A stretch of 64,000 bases of DNA from Aphelenchoides besseyi (GCA_024699855.1 JAMPIQ010000001.1:9300001-9364000), one strand, 5' to 3'; shown: positions 1 through 12,900, numbered from the stretch's first letter. A program made the numbers and translations. Notes: generated from the letters alone by a model not told the origin.

Positions 1-333
1 TGTTCCATTACTCCAACATAATGGAGTTCCAAAAGTAGTTGCATGAATTTGTTTTCAATTGTTCTTAGCATTTCAAATTTTGGGTTTGTTTACGAGTCTC
101 ATCATCTCTCCGTTGTGGGCAATACGACTTTTTGAATCAAATATCAGAACATTCACTCTGAGGCTTTAAATTCAAATTTACAAGTTTCGGGTTCGTTCCT
201 TTAAATTTCTATTGTTTTCGAGCACCAGTTAAGCTTCTCGTTAATATCCAGTTAGCGTGTAATAACCCGGCACTCATCTTGTTTTCTATTGTTCGTACTT
301 TTAATAAATTTATGAATTTATAAGCTGAAGACA

Positions 334-477
334 ATGCAAACTAAAGGCCAAACCTCAGAAGAAGAAAGAGCCAACCTACGAATGATTGGCAAGAAGACTG
401 CTGGTCGCCAGTCGTCTCAATCGACAGAGTTGAATTCCGTTCAGAACCCTAGGGGGCATTCAGTTTCCGTAGCTTAG
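334..477 (+). CDS. small ORF, 47 codons, unknown
   Basis: A single uninterrupted reading frame from ATG at 334 to TAG at 475-477 encodes a hydrophilic 47-residue peptide. It is acidic and lysine-rich at the N terminus, rich in Ser/Gln/Asn in the middle, and ends in RGHSVSVA. The last residues resemble a short hydrophobic C-terminal motif, but no family is recognised. A T-rich stretch ending in AAG lies 9 bases before the ATG and could act as a trans-splice acceptor. It sits about 350 bp upstream of the importin gene on the same strand. It could be a real short protein, an upstream ORF of a long importin leader, or chance. Confidence 0.3.
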   Translation: MQTKGQTSEEERANLRMIGKKTAGRQSSQSTELNSVQNPRGHSVSVA

Positions 478-823
478 GCCTCAGTCGTCTGTTTGGTTGC
501 TGTCCAGTGGCTTTTCGCTCTGAAATCACGCGCTTCGTCGTCTCGTTCCCTCCACGGCTGTCCGTGGGCTCGCTTTGCCGTGCATATTCTGCAGCCATTT
601 AGATGCTCCTTCTTGTTTAGATCATCTAAGAGCTCGCGGCAATCAAGAGCGATTTGATGTAAACGATCTCACTCAAATGTTTTGTTTGAGATGTTTTTTG
701 GGAAAAACAATTGGCCCCAAATTTTGTTTTTCGAGAAATTTCGAAACTGATGACTTCGCTCTCGTGAACGAATTGCCGTGTGATTCCCGTGTTTCGAACT
801 AAAATTGACTGTTTAGCGAAAAC

Positions 824-2781
824 ATGGCTGACCGTCATTCCCAATACAAGAATCAAGGCAAAGATGCCGAAAGTCAACGAAAAAATCGCGCCGAAGCGGC
901 GTTGAGCCTTCGTAAGGAGAAGCGCGAAGAAACGATGTCCAAACGTCGTAATATTCCCGTCGAAGATCTGTAGGTTGTGGTCCTTGAATTAGGTTCTTCA
1001 TTTGAGATTTCAGCGAACAAGACGCTTCGACGAGCGGCGTTGGAGTTGCCGATCGAATCAGTTTGGAGGAGATCGTTCGCAAAGCTCAAAGCAACAACAT
1101 CGAAGAACAAACGGCGGCGATCACTCACGCTCGAAAACTCTTGTCTTCGGACCGTAATCCACCAATCGATGAGTTGATCAAGAGTGGTATTCTTCCGATT
1201 CTCGTCGGATGTCTCCAATCGGAGAAGTAAGAAATTAACTTCCAATATTAGAATCGATTTGCAATTTTCAGTCCGAACTTGCAATTCGAAGCAGCTTGGG
1301 CTTTGACGAACATCGCGTCCGGAACTTCCGAACAAACTCGTGCGGTTGTTCAAGCCGGTGCGGTCCCGTACTTCTTGCAACTTCTATCCTCGAGCAACAT
1401 CAACGTCTGCGAACAAGCAGTTTGGGCTCTCGGCAATATCATCGGTATGTTTCTTCGTCTTGTAGGAGTGTCTAAGCAGCGGTATATTTCAGGTGACGGT
1501 CCGCACTTCCGCGACTATTGCATTGAGCTTGGAATCGTCGAACCGCTCTTGAAGTTTGTTGTTCCGGATATTCCGCTCAACTTCCTTCGCAATGTCACCT
1601 GGGTTATGGTCAACTTGTGTCGTAGCAAAGATCCACCACCAAGCAGGCAAATCGTTACCGCGCTTCTTCCCGCATTGACACACTTGATCCACCACGACGA
1701 CACAAGCATTTTGGTCGATACGGTTTGGGCGCTCTCCTATTTGACTGGTTAGTTCTATAATGTAATAGGAAACTAACTACGTCATCTCATTGTTTTCAGA
1801 TTCCGGCAATGACCAAATTCAAGTAAGTAGTGGATAAGCAAAATCGAGAGTTGTTACAAATCAACTCAAGATTGTTAGGTTTTGTTTTAAGAATCTAGAA
1901 TAACCTTCAGCAACTTTGATGGAAACTACCGAACACAAACCCAATAGTTATATCTGATAATTGATTGTTTTAGCTGGTCATTGATAGCGGAGTCGTTCAA
2001 CATTTGGTGCCGTTGTTGGGTCATCAAGAAGTCAAAGTTCAAACTGCGGCTCTTCGAGCTGTCGGTAACATTGTTACCGGATCGGATGATCAAACTCAAT
2101 TGGTTCTCGATAACGGCGCTCTCCAAATGATGTCCGCATTGCTTACTCACTCGAAAGAGAAAATCAATAAGGTACATCTGTTCATCAATATTATTGAATT
2201 TATACGTCAACTTTAGGAAGCCGTTTGGTTCTTGTCGAATATCACAGCTGGCAACGAACAACAAGTTCAGGCGGTTATCGATGCGGGTTTAATCCCGTTG
2301 ATCATTCATCTGTTGGATCGTGGCGACTTTCAAACTCAAAAAGAAGCCGCTTGGGCCGTTTCGAACGTTACAATTTCTGGTAAAACGGAGCACGTTATCT
2401 ACATGGTCGAAACCGGTGTGATTCCACCGTTCTGCGCCTTGTTAAGTATTCGTGACACTCAAATCATTCAAGTAAGTAACCTAATCTTGGAACAGTGACT
2501 TACCGAACTTTCAGGTCGTGTTGGATGGTTTGAACAACATCTTGAAGAAGGCTGGTCCACAAGCCGACGACATTTGTCAAAAGATCGAAGAATGCGGCGG
2601 ATTGGACAAAATTGAACATTTGCAAAATCACGAGAGTGAAGATGTTTACAAGATGGCCTACGAGATTATCGACAACTTCTTCTCATCAGCAGACGATGAA
2701 GAGGTCATGATGCCGAACGATCAATTTAACTTCGATCCGAATCGTCAAAATCTTCCCAGCGACGGATTTACCTTCCAATAA
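824..2781 (+). CDS. importin alpha (karyopherin alpha, KPNA3/4-like)
   Basis: Nuclear import adaptor that binds classical nuclear localisation signals through armadillo repeats and recruits importin beta through its N-terminal IBB domain. Eight exons are phase-consistent: 824-969, 1014-1226, 1272-1444, 1493-1747, 1800-1822, 1974-2171, 2217-2471 and 2515-2781, giving 509 residues, the usual length. The IBB (about residues 1-60) contains the basic run [13 protein letters not shown] repeats follow with the conserved Trp-Asn pairs (for example [33 protein letters not shown]). The acidic tail and the ending SDGFTFQ match the KPNA3/4 branch rather than KPNA1 or KPNA2. Exon 5 is only 23 nt. A pyrimidine-TTTAG lies 8 bases before the ATG. 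The family is certain; the subtype is inferred from the tail. Confidence 0.95.
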
Positions 2782-4232
2782 GCACGATAGTCGAGTGTGA
2801 AGTGTTGAAATTCTTAATCTTTCCCAATGATTCCCTTCTAAACGACAATTGTCAAAAAAAGTTTTCGTTCCATTTTCGCTTAACTCGTCCCGCTATCGTC
2901 TAGCAGTTTGTTTCAATATTGTTATCGGTTTTCATCTTTTTCTTAGCCAAAAGTACATGTGTAAATTAGTTGAGTATAAACTGCTTTACGACGTCAATCC
3001 CTCCACTTTTCACTAACCAACAATCACGACTATGCTTCCCCTTCTGTGTGTGTGTGCATTCTAGTTGTTATATCCAGTCATTGAACTCTGTTGTTTCCTT
3101 CAAACAACTCGTGTGCAGTTAATTTCGGCGGCTCTCATGAATTTCTTAAGAATATGCTCATCGATTCAAATTGCGCGCTGTTTACGTTTGTTGTCATCAT
3201 CTTCTTATTCCAATTGGACATCAAACGTTCCCCCTCGCTGCTACACCTGTTGGTTTCTGCGAAACCACCAACTCAAAAACAACTCATCGGCTCCATGGAG
3301 CCATGTTTTCGTACGGGAGTATTTTCGTTTCGATTTCCTTATTTCTATTCTCAGCTAACTTTTCGGTTGATCATTAGTAGTTTCTTCAAAAAGATCTGCG
3401 CGAGATTCCCGTCTTTTCGTTCGTCCTGCGCTCGTTCCTCATCTCCGATTTGCCTTCTTGTTCTCAAAAACAATGTCCCGCGTGTGTTTTCCATCATCCC
3501 GCTCTTCTTTTCTTACCACTGGTATGAACGTATGTCTTAATGGTATTCTAACCGTTCGTCTTTTACTCGCCCGCATCATCTTTTCCTTTTCATCGAATCC
3601 ATGGAGCTGTGCGAATGTGTGTTCGTTGTTTATTCCTTTGCATGGACCCCAAGATTGCTTCGTCTATTTATAGCAATAATTCGAATGTTGTGCTGTTCAA
3701 TCCCAAAAGTTTTTGCCTGCGAGTATTCGACAAAACGTTTCTTCGACTTTTGATTTTCAATCGCAGACATTTTCGTTAATTTGGAAATAAAAACGTTACA
3801 TCTACTAAACTGGACTGAGGTATTCAGCGTGAATGACAGTTCGACAATAGTCGAGATAATCGGGCTCTTGTTAGATCGAATAGAAAACAAAGGGCGTTTT
3901 TATCTCATGTCCTAAGGTGCAATCACGATTGTCTTTACTGACCTTCTTTTAGTTTGTCTGTGAATAATTGAAATACCAAAAGCAATGTTATTCGATGAGT
4001 AGACTCAAAAGAACTATCAGATGACTTTTATATCTGAGTCATTAAGAGTTGATGACTGAAGAACAATAACAACCACTTAATACGCAGTCTCAAGAAGTCA
4101 CAAAAACTATGAACGACCATCAACTCATTGAGTTTTCGAACGATGTTTTGTGTTAAAATTTGTATAAACATACAATTCGAAACAAACTAAAACCAATTCA
4201 CTTTCGTTTTTTCCTCAACTTTTTCGCTCGAT
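2782..4232 (+). other. intergenic, no gene seen
   Basis: This stretch is T-rich and holds the importin 3' UTR and the upstream region of the next gene. Overlapping open frames at 3.06-3.67 kb are low-complexity Ser/Phe/Leu translations of T-rich DNA without supporting splice logic. A short TG dinucleotide run lies near 3047. I see no RNA gene or repeat here. Confidence 0.5.
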
Positions 4233-6575
4233 ATGGAGAATAAACGTCGCAAGAAAACCGTTGGATTGTTTTTACGTCCGATGCAACGTCTGATGGATGA
4301 AGCAACTGGAACTGTTGATCGTTTCATCGGTGAAGTTGCACGAGTCGTTGGTGGAAATGATGTAACAGGACCTCAACTGATGTTCAATCATCTTTTTCAG
4401 AGCATCGATCAGAACAGTCCAATCACTTATTGGCGGACGGACTACGATTTGTCTTGGGAAGATCTCGCCACATACAGTAAGTTCCATTGGCTGAGAACAA
4501 AGAGGTGAATGGTCGACAGTTGTAGGCGGAGTCAAGAGTCTCACGTCGACCATCAGTAACAGTCCAAAGGCGGAAATTGAGTGTCCGAGTTGTCACGAAG
4601 AACCGCCTCGTTCTCCCACACCACTTTCTACGTCGAATTTCAAACATTCCAACGGTTAGTTGGTCGCAAGATCACTAACTGTCTTGTTCAGCTGAGGCAA
4701 AAGAACAACCGAGTGATTTGAATCGAAGTGTCGTTTCTGTTCGCACCGACACACTTTCTTCTGATGTCAATTCGGCTGTTCTTAATCTTTCAACGAGTTC
4801 ATTCTTCGGCGGTTTGGACGTTTTCAATTATGCTCCTGGACCACTGGCTACTTTCCGTAGGCGACTTCTTGAATCCAATCAACTCGTCTTTTCCAGTCAC
4901 TGTCGATTATCTCGATCACTTCCTTCTTCCCGACCAAAGCATCAATGTTGGAGATGTGAACTCGTTGATCGATCTATTCGGCGGTGATTTGAGCGAAATG
5001 ACCGAAGAGACGTTGGCCCTACGACTGCTCGGATATGCTCTCTGTTACACGGGCGAACGGCCGGAACTCTTCGAGATCTTACTACGTGCATTGTGCAACT
5101 CGGAAAAAGTAATCGCAGATAATCGTCGGCTTTCCAACGTTGATTCCAGAAAGAAGTTCGTAAAGTCGCGTTCTTTCAAATCAGTGAACTTGCGTCCTTC
5201 ACTTCATTCAACGGTCATTCGTTCGACTCATTGATCGACTTGTTCTGCTCGTATCTTCGTCGTATCGAACAGTTCAATTCGTCTCAATTCATTGAATACG
5301 CGACCCATTGGACGTCGTGTGACGACGAAGAACAACCGCCCACTCTCAACGACCTCATTTCCATCGAAGATATTCTCGATCAATCTCTACGTTTGATGTA
5401 CGAGGTAACCCATCGAATAGCGACCACAACGTCATTACGTTCTTTAGACGGCAACTGAGCTGAAAATGCGACGTCAAATCGTAGTCAACTTCTGCAAATT
5501 GCTTCCCATTCTCGAGCGTTGTGATTCCAATCTTCGCAAAAACATCTTTTCGTAAGTTCTCAGAACTCAGTTTCCAATCTGCTCTTCAGGATTCTCACTC
5601 ATTGCTCGTGTCTGTTCGTTCATTCCGACTTTGATTGCAACAATCCGATCAAAAACCTTTACTTCGACATTCTCTGGTCTTGTAAGCCACTCACTTGTTC
5701 TTAACACAAGTTTTCAGCGAATCGTCGTGATGTTCAACAAATGGCTGGCGAGGGATTGGCTGTCCACTTTGTCTTCGTTTTCAGACGCCATCGTGATCTC
5801 ATTCTGCAAACCCACGATTTCCATCGGATGACTGAATTAGCGGCGGAGATTCGAGAGAATCTCGTTGCTGATCCAACAATTTGGCGTCATCGACAGCGGT
5901 TTGTACTCACGGTTTATTGGATGCAAGCTCAAATTTCAGCATGGGCCTCTTTATTGAGCACATTTTCAAGCTGCTCACTTCCGACTGTCCATTGACTGTG
6001 CTCTTCGGTCTCTTCTCTGACGATCTTCTAGATTTGAGTCAAGAACGTGAGTTTCTGTCCTTCAAATTCACTCTCCGATCGCAGGCATTCCCATTCTTCG
6101 CCAGCTCTTTCCACGTGCGTTGAGTCACGTTAATTTGGCTTACGCCCAATGGCTTCACATCGACCTTGCCGACCGTCTGGTTTGTCGTCTCGCCGAGCTT
6201 ATGGTCTTCGATCCGGACAGGGAAGTTCGTTTTCTGGCCCTCAGTGCATTTCGTCGTGGCTGTGAAATGTACACCGGCGACAAGGACGAGTTCGAAATGA
6301 GACAGATGGTTGAACTCGCAGTCCTTCACGACTTTCGTCCAATCAACAAAACCGTGAGTTTACGTGTCTCCTTCCCTAGTCGTCGATTCTAGTACAAACC
6401 ATCAGATGAGCTCTTGGCATTCAACGAGCCGTGGAATGAACAGAACAAAGAGTCTGTGAAGGAACGATTGGACTTGACTCAAACCTCGACCGCTTCATCT
6501 CGCTCGCCAACCACTTGCTACAAAGACAGCGATATGAGTTGGTCAGAAGTTGATCTTAACGAATCGAATGTTTAA
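4233..6575 (+). CDS. unrecognised alpha-helical (HEAT/ARM-like) protein
   Basis: Eleven exons join with consistent phase: 4233-4476, 4526-4654, 4692-4856, 4897-5108, 5150-5404, 5448-5551, 5590-5681, 5718-5898, 5940-6046, 6085-6353 and 6393-6575. They encode about 646 residues. The N terminus is basic (ENKRRKK). A Ser/Pro-rich linker with one CPSC pair lies around residues 90-130. From about residue 180 the sequence is a run of amphipathic leucine-rich helices with acidic-Pro turns (VFDPDREVRFLALSAFRR), typical of HEAT or ARM solenoids. The C terminus is polar, ending in DSDMSWSEVDLNESNV. I do not recognise the family; a scaffold role is only an inference from the fold. There is no signal peptide or membrane segment. 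It is followed on the same strand by the next gene after 212 bp. Confidence 0.8.
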
Positions 6576-6787
6576 CGAGATTGTCGAGGCTTTGAAATAA
6601 ACATGAAATTACCAGTATATCTAATGCTCAAGAAGTTTTCTGTGTCGATGTGATTGAACAAGCGAACAGTTGACACTCTCGGTCGAACCTGCTTTTCACT
6701 TCATTTCTCTTGGTCATAGTTTCCTGAACCTTTTCAACGCACTTCTCGTGTTTCTCTAACCAACTCACGTCCACGAATCAGTTTCAG

Positions 6788-8060
6788 ATGTCCACTGGCA
6801 ATTCAAGTTGCCAATTTTATCTGCAAAAAAACAAACGGAACTGTCAGAATGCGCCCAAAGAAGGACACCAATTCTGCTATCGACACCTCTCGATCGAAGT
6901 CGAAGGATCAGTGAGTTGCCGACTTTTCTTTTCAACTTCTTTTTTGCTCTTTAGTCTCGCGAAGTCAGTGGATCGCCGGCGCCGTCGCTGAAGAACGAGC
7001 CTGTGGCTTCTCACACCGAACAAGACGCGATCGTTTCTGTTGCTCCTCAGAAGTTATTCGGCACTTCCACAGAATCTCAACCGCTCGATCAACCGCCATC
7101 TTCACCCGAGTTGTCAGTTCAATCGGATCCAAAACTTACTCCCCGATCATCTCCGGTCAAGAGCAAACAGTCGGATTCCAGCCCATCAAAACGTTCAACG
7201 ACTTCGAAATTGTCAGTCAGCACGGCGATTGAAGCTCCAGAGATTCTGAACAAAAAGAATGCGACCAGACGCGAGAAGTTGGGTTTGTCCTTTCTTCCCA
7301 TGATTCCAATAAATTTGTCCTTCAGACGGCTATTCGTTGTGGTTGAGTCGATGCATCAAAGCAAACGACTGGGAGGGAATCAACAACATTTTCGAGAAGA
7401 TCCAAAGCAATCCCCGTTCGATTTCCAGCAGCTTGGTTTCTGGTTTGGCTCTGCAGTTGAGTTCGGATGACGTGCTTCCGTTCCTCAAAATCGCCGCAAA
7501 CGTTTTGTTGAACGAACATTTGCAAAGAACGTAAGTGAGCACCAAACAAATCCATTCACTCTTACAGGTTCTCTGGACCAGTAATCGCGGGTCTTTGGTT
7601 CAAATTCGTGGACGATGTGATGCGAAAACACATGAGAGAACTGTCAATGGTAATCGAGTGGAGATTTCATTTCGACGATTGGTTTCAGATTGAGCACTTG
7701 GATTCGGAGATTGGGGAGCTGTTGAATTACGTCGAGTGTCGAACGAAGAACCTGGAGCAGATCATGCGACTTCAAGGCAAACTCCAGTTTCTATTCGAAC
7801 AGACGACAAGACGAAACGAAGAAAAAGCAGCAATTCACGACGATTCTGCGATCGTCTTTGAAGGTTAACAGTCGCATAGGAAACCAGAATCATCGAAGAG
7901 TTTAGACGGCGATTCGGATGACGAGAACATCAAGGAAGTGGAGGAGATTGCAAACAACTCGACTTCCGATCTGTTCACCGAGGAGGACGGCGAGAAGCGA
8001 AAGAAATTGAGAAACAGACGCTCAACGAGCCACTCGACTTCGGCCATGGAGATCGATTGA
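6788..8060 (+). CDS. TRM13-type zinc finger plus Utp12 domain protein
   Basis: Six exons are phase-consistent (6788-6910, 6955-7282, 7326-7530, 7568-7649, 7689-7863, 7906-8060) and encode 355 residues. Residues 8-33 hold a C-x10-C-x10-C-x2-H module (CQFYLQKNKRNC ... FCYRH) with the spacing of the CCCH finger at the N terminus of the tRNA methyltransferase TRM13. A Ser/Pro-rich disordered linker follows. About residues 150-270 match the Utp12 domain: a long helix ending in LPFLKIAANVL, then FKFVDDVMRKHM, then RTKNLEQIMRLQGKLQFLFEQ. Utp12 domains normally close WD40 proteins of the SSU processome (WDR43, PWP2, WDR3). The C-terminal tail is acidic then basic, as in nucleolar proteins. No WD40 repeats are present. 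A role in ribosome biogenesis is inferred. A split into two genes is unlikely because every junction keeps frame. Confidence 0.8.
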
Positions 8061-9473
8061 TATCGGTGTTATTGTCGGATTGTGATTGTTAAAATTGTTG
8101 TTAGTTAAAACTCAGTTCTTGACAAAATATACCGTATATTCAATACAAGACGGTGAAATAATGATCGTGTGCTGCTCTTGCGAATCAACGTGATATTTGG
8201 ACATTTCATTTTTTGCAATGCTTTTTACGCAATCAAGTAACTGTCGTTCACAAAGACAGAAACAATAGAATCAACTGAGAACGCTCATTTTTGTTTTCCA
8301 TCATGGCGTTCGTCAACACGTTCGTGATCATATCCATTGAGATACCTCGTTTGAAAACTTTCAAGCATTCTTCCTAAACAAACTGAATTTACAATTGAAA
8401 TCATGTGGTATTAAGGTAAAGTGCTCGATCAGTGCCTTTGAATCTGGGCTTTCGAGTAAAAATTCTCTGAGTGCTATTTTTGAATGTTTCTAGTGATTTC
8501 ATTAGTGTGTTTCATTAGTGACAAAGCAGGCTCTTAGAACGAAGAAAAGACCACCTTTTTGCTTTGCCAGATTAAAAGGTGAACGATTTGGACAACTATC
8601 ACTCGACAACAAATGAAAGTGCTTGATCGCAAGTTGTACAACGTGAGAATCGTCAAAATGTTTGCACTAAGTGTTGGACAATGAAAAAAGTTGTAAGATC
8701 AACGAGCAGTTTTGAAAAACGTTCTTTTTACTCGGTGGAAAGCATACATTCGACATAATCAAGCGCTACGTATGTTGAGAAGAATCTCGCAACGAGACCG
8801 ATTTTAAAGAAAAGTTTGTTCACTAGTATTTTCTTCAAAAAGAAGTAACTAATTCTGAACATGAGCTCCCCGAAGTCATAACGTTTTGATCGTTAATGAC
8901 TGCTATTGCGGATACTTGCAGCTCCTGATACATTAAACGTGAAACTTAATACAACCTTTTCGCTTCGTGAACAGTCTCGACCGTTTATCAACTCATTCAT
9001 ACCTACTGAATGCAAAAACAACGTTGTGTAGAATCTAAATCTGATGTCATGATAGAACTAAAGTAGTTCGCATATTCCAAAGTTTCGTCCTCTCCGCAAA
9101 CCACATTTCCGTCTAAGTCATTACGAATATGTTCCGGAGACTTTGTTACGTAAAACTTGACTGCTTCCAAAAAATTTCGTTCAAACTCAAATGCAATTCA
9201 ACTCGGAGAGTTTCAAACAAAAAGCGTCGAACAATAGATTATCAAATGATTATGATATTTTGGCAGAAATCAACAAGGTTGTAGTGTTTGTGATTCTACT
9301 CATACTCACATATCTCCAATAACTTTGAGTATATGTAAACGTTCCATAGAATCAATCAAAGCTGCAAACAAAAGTAAACTTCCATTAACTGATAGTATGA
9401 ACCTTCGATTAAGCGAAATCTGAGATGTTCATTTGGCTACCAGGCTGTCATCCTTTTACTTCAATATTTTTGA
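8061..9473. other. intergenic, AT-rich, nothing recognised
   Basis: This 1.4 kb is AT-rich with stops in all frames. It follows the zinc finger-Utp12 gene and precedes a decayed coding remnant. I see no RNA gene, repeat array or splice-supported exon. Confidence 0.5.
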
Positions 9474-9875
9474 TTGTTCTTATTGAAAATAAACGGGAAC
9501 TACGAAAATCTTAAAACAAGACTTGAAGAGCAGGAAAAGGAAACTGCCGAGATGGTTAATAGAAATTCGAAACTCAGCAAAAGGAAACGGAGGTCAGAAG
9601 ACGTGAAATTTGAACTTTTGGCCAATGAAAGCAAAAAAATCAATGAATTTGGCAGTGATAAATGGGTTCCAGAGTTATTAACGAACTTTAACAGTATTAT
9701 TAAATGAGATACATTGCGGGATATTCCTGTACAATAGAAATCACCTGAGAAGTGTTTTGAGGATGAAAAAACAAATCGATGTGATACGTTAAAAAACATG
9801 AAGATCGTTGGTGCTAAAGAAGTTCCTGAATTGAAATCAGAAATCAATCAACACAACAAAGTGTGTCGTGGTTGA
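9474..9875 (+). pseudogene. possible decayed coiled-coil coding remnant
   Basis: One frame reads as Lys/Glu/Asn-rich coiled-coil-like protein for about 130 codons, interrupted by an in-frame TGA near 9705 and a TAG near 9735, and it ends at TGA 9873-9875. No ATG opens it and no intron removes the internal stops. The reading on both sides of the stops has the same charged heptad-like character, which suggests decay of a once-continuous coding segment. It lies just beyond the 3' end of the UTX gene, on the opposite strand. It could equally be chance in A-rich DNA. Confidence 0.25.
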
Positions 9876-9907
9876 GTCTAAAACAAACATTCAAACTGAA
9901 TTCACGA

Positions 9908-12900
9908 TTAAAAGCTTACGGGATGCAATTGAAATTGATCGAAAGTCGTCGAGAGCTCTTCGAAGCTGATTTGTTGTAGGCAAACGTACTCGTCCAGAGA
10001 ACCACGTCGTGCACATTGAAGACAGAAGACTCGGAATTTGCTGCCGACTTCTTTGACAAAAAGCAAATTGAAAACTTCGATTTCACATGTGTGACAGTAG
10101 TGAGCAGCCTCATTCTTCTGCCGCGATTGAAACCGAATTTGCGTTTTATTTGTGTGGCGAACGTAGTCGACGATCATTTGACAATAAGCCAACGAACGTA
10201 CGAGCACCGCTTTGACGAGATTGAAAATCTTTTGATCGGTGAAATGCATTGACCGAGCCAATTGCCAGCAAAGATGTTGCATCGGAACCAAAGAACGATA
10301 GGAATGAAGCCGATTCCATTCGTAGGCTTGGATCGCCATTCTGACTTGATCTGCAGTAGTTGGCCCGACATTCCAAGCGATATTGTTGCCTGAAATGAAT
10401 CAATAAGAAACAATGTTATAGCTGATAACTTACACCATCCAGTCGCCTGAACCCAATGTACACAGCCGCCTCCGACCCAAACCAAATCACCGGCTTTCTG
10501 GGTAAAACGATAGACCGGCACTCCGGCTTTAATCAGCTCCTCGTAATCCGGCCACCACGCGCCCTTTAAGAAGTCGAGACCTCGTCTGAAGAATCAGATA
10601 CAGTGTTGTTTTCGAATTCAAGTTTACTCTCTGCACATTTTGTCGATGATCGGATAGTATTCGTAGGACACTCCAAACCATTCACACTCTCCGGGACCAA
10701 TGTTCACGTTAACCGACGCAAAATTGTTGTTCTCCAAATGACCGGGTGTGCGACAGCCGGGCACTTTCATGTACAACTGAACGCTGTTCATACCGAGAAC
10801 CGTGTATCCCAAATACGAGAGCAAATTGGAAGCCGAATTCAGACGACAAAAGGCAGGCATCTTCCGAAGTTCGCGAAGTTGTGCGCCGAAAACTTGTTCG
10901 TTGCTCAAATCAACGTTCGTTCCGAATTTGATGATTTTGGTCGGAATCTGATTGGCCACCGCTTCGGCTTCTGCATTGACTGCAGCGAAGGCTGCTTTTC
11001 TTCTCTTCGGTGCTGGTTCGCCCGCAGCTCGTTGATAAGCAGTCGGTGGTTTTGGAGCGTTTCGCAGCTTTTCGGTTTCTTCTTTCAACGAGTGGCTAAA
11101 ACACAATTCGAACGAGTGCATAAAATTTTAACTTACCGAAAAGATTCAGCTTGATATTGACCGTAACGAGTGATTGAAGTGAAACTTTTGGCCGAATAAC
11201 ACGCCCAAGTCCTGTTGCCCAAATTGTCCAAGTTTGAGTCTCCGGGCATTTTGAGTTGTGTACGTACTTCCACGTCGTGATCTTCAGCTGTGTGGATGAG
11301 AGTTTTGGTGGAGAAGAGCGACAAGTCGATGCGCAGTGCGTGAGTAAGTCCACGAACAAGAGCGATGTCACGATTGTAGCAGAAGTTTTGAAGTTCAATG
11401 GCACTCGCTTCTCGTGCATTTTCAACACAAATAGCGGGAACCATCGGGTTCAATTCGACTTTCTGACCGTTTGCTTGACGTGGAATACTCGGAGGTTTGG
11501 GTGGAGCGCAGTTTTCGTCAAAGATTTCGATCGGTTCTTCGTTTAACGGTTGTTTCTTTAATTCCGTTAATTTCTGTTCTTTCCGCTTTCTGCAACGTTC
11601 GAACAACTCGGCAGCGGTAATCGTGATGGGGACTTTGAGTTGAGACAACAGCGAGAAAGAAGGTGGTTGTAAGACGGTTTGATCGGTTGGAGTGTTGGCA
11701 AACGGATCATGATCACCTTCGAAGATTCTAAAGTCCGGATCCAATTTTGGAGCATCCAGATTGTCCGTTGGATTAGTCTGCTGATTACTCAAATCGCCCA
11801 AAAAACCTTCGACATCGTTCTGCGTCAGGAATTGGTCGTTTTCGATCTTCACGTCGCGATGAGTGTTCGGATCCTCTTGCCGTTTCGTCTTAGTTTCCGT
11901 GGTGTTGTTGTTCGTCTCAACTGCATCGTAGACTTTTGGCAAACGTTCTTCCAACTGCTTCAATAGAATCTTCTCTTTCTGACCGAGCATCTCTTCGTTT
12001 AACTTCAAAACGTGCAGAATCTGCCGTTGAGTGGAATCCAACTCGTCAATTCCGTCCATCGGATGAAACTGCGCAGCCAGTTCGTTCATTTGCCAGAACA
12101 CTGATCCCTGACGATAAGTGAGCTCGTGAGCCTGAAAACACAAGTCTTTTAAATCTTCTGGATAATCTAAAGAAACAAAGAATTCGAATGAACGTCAACA
12201 CAATTCGCAACGTAGAGGTCGGAAGATTTAAGTTGAAACACAAGGAAATGACCGTCCAATGGAAGTTCAAATCCAAGTCTCAACTCCGCCTTCCGGTGAA
12301 TCGAACGAAATTCGCCCACGAAGTCCCGCCTCACAGGTGAGATTAATTCTCATTATTCGGCCAAAGAAAACAAGTGACGAAAAAGGCAGTGAACAACGGC
12401 AAAACAACTTACTAATTACGGCAATGTATCTCGCCGACCTTTCAGTCGAGTAGTAGTGTAGTGTATGTGTATTTCTTGTTCTTCAACAACATTGTAGTGA
12501 GTTCAGGCTTGAGAACACTGAAGCCAAAAAAGCTCTAATGACCACACGCTCAATTGTGTGAAGTGAACCTTATGGGAAAGAGAGTCTTTGGCCCGACGAG
12601 AACGTTTTTGCGCACTCAATTTTTGACGTGAATTGACGTAGAAAAACGAGACGCGAGCAAACGCGGCGTGAAAACGTCTCTTCTAACCTCCGAAGAAGTG
12701 ACGTCCGTCTGGCCACCGGCCAAACCCCGTTTTTTGTTTTCGTGTCCAGGAATTAACCCGATTTTGCGCCAAATTTCCAATTTCATCAAAAACTTTTGAA
12801 ACAAAAATTTCCATAACTCGAGCCAAACACTAATCCCGCAAATTCCCCAACCGCAACGTCATGAAAACCGACGAACCAGAAAAAAGAAGTTAATCCGCAA

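Noticed and set aside
3041..3060. TG dinucleotide run
   Set aside because: Too short to call a microsatellite feature of interest.
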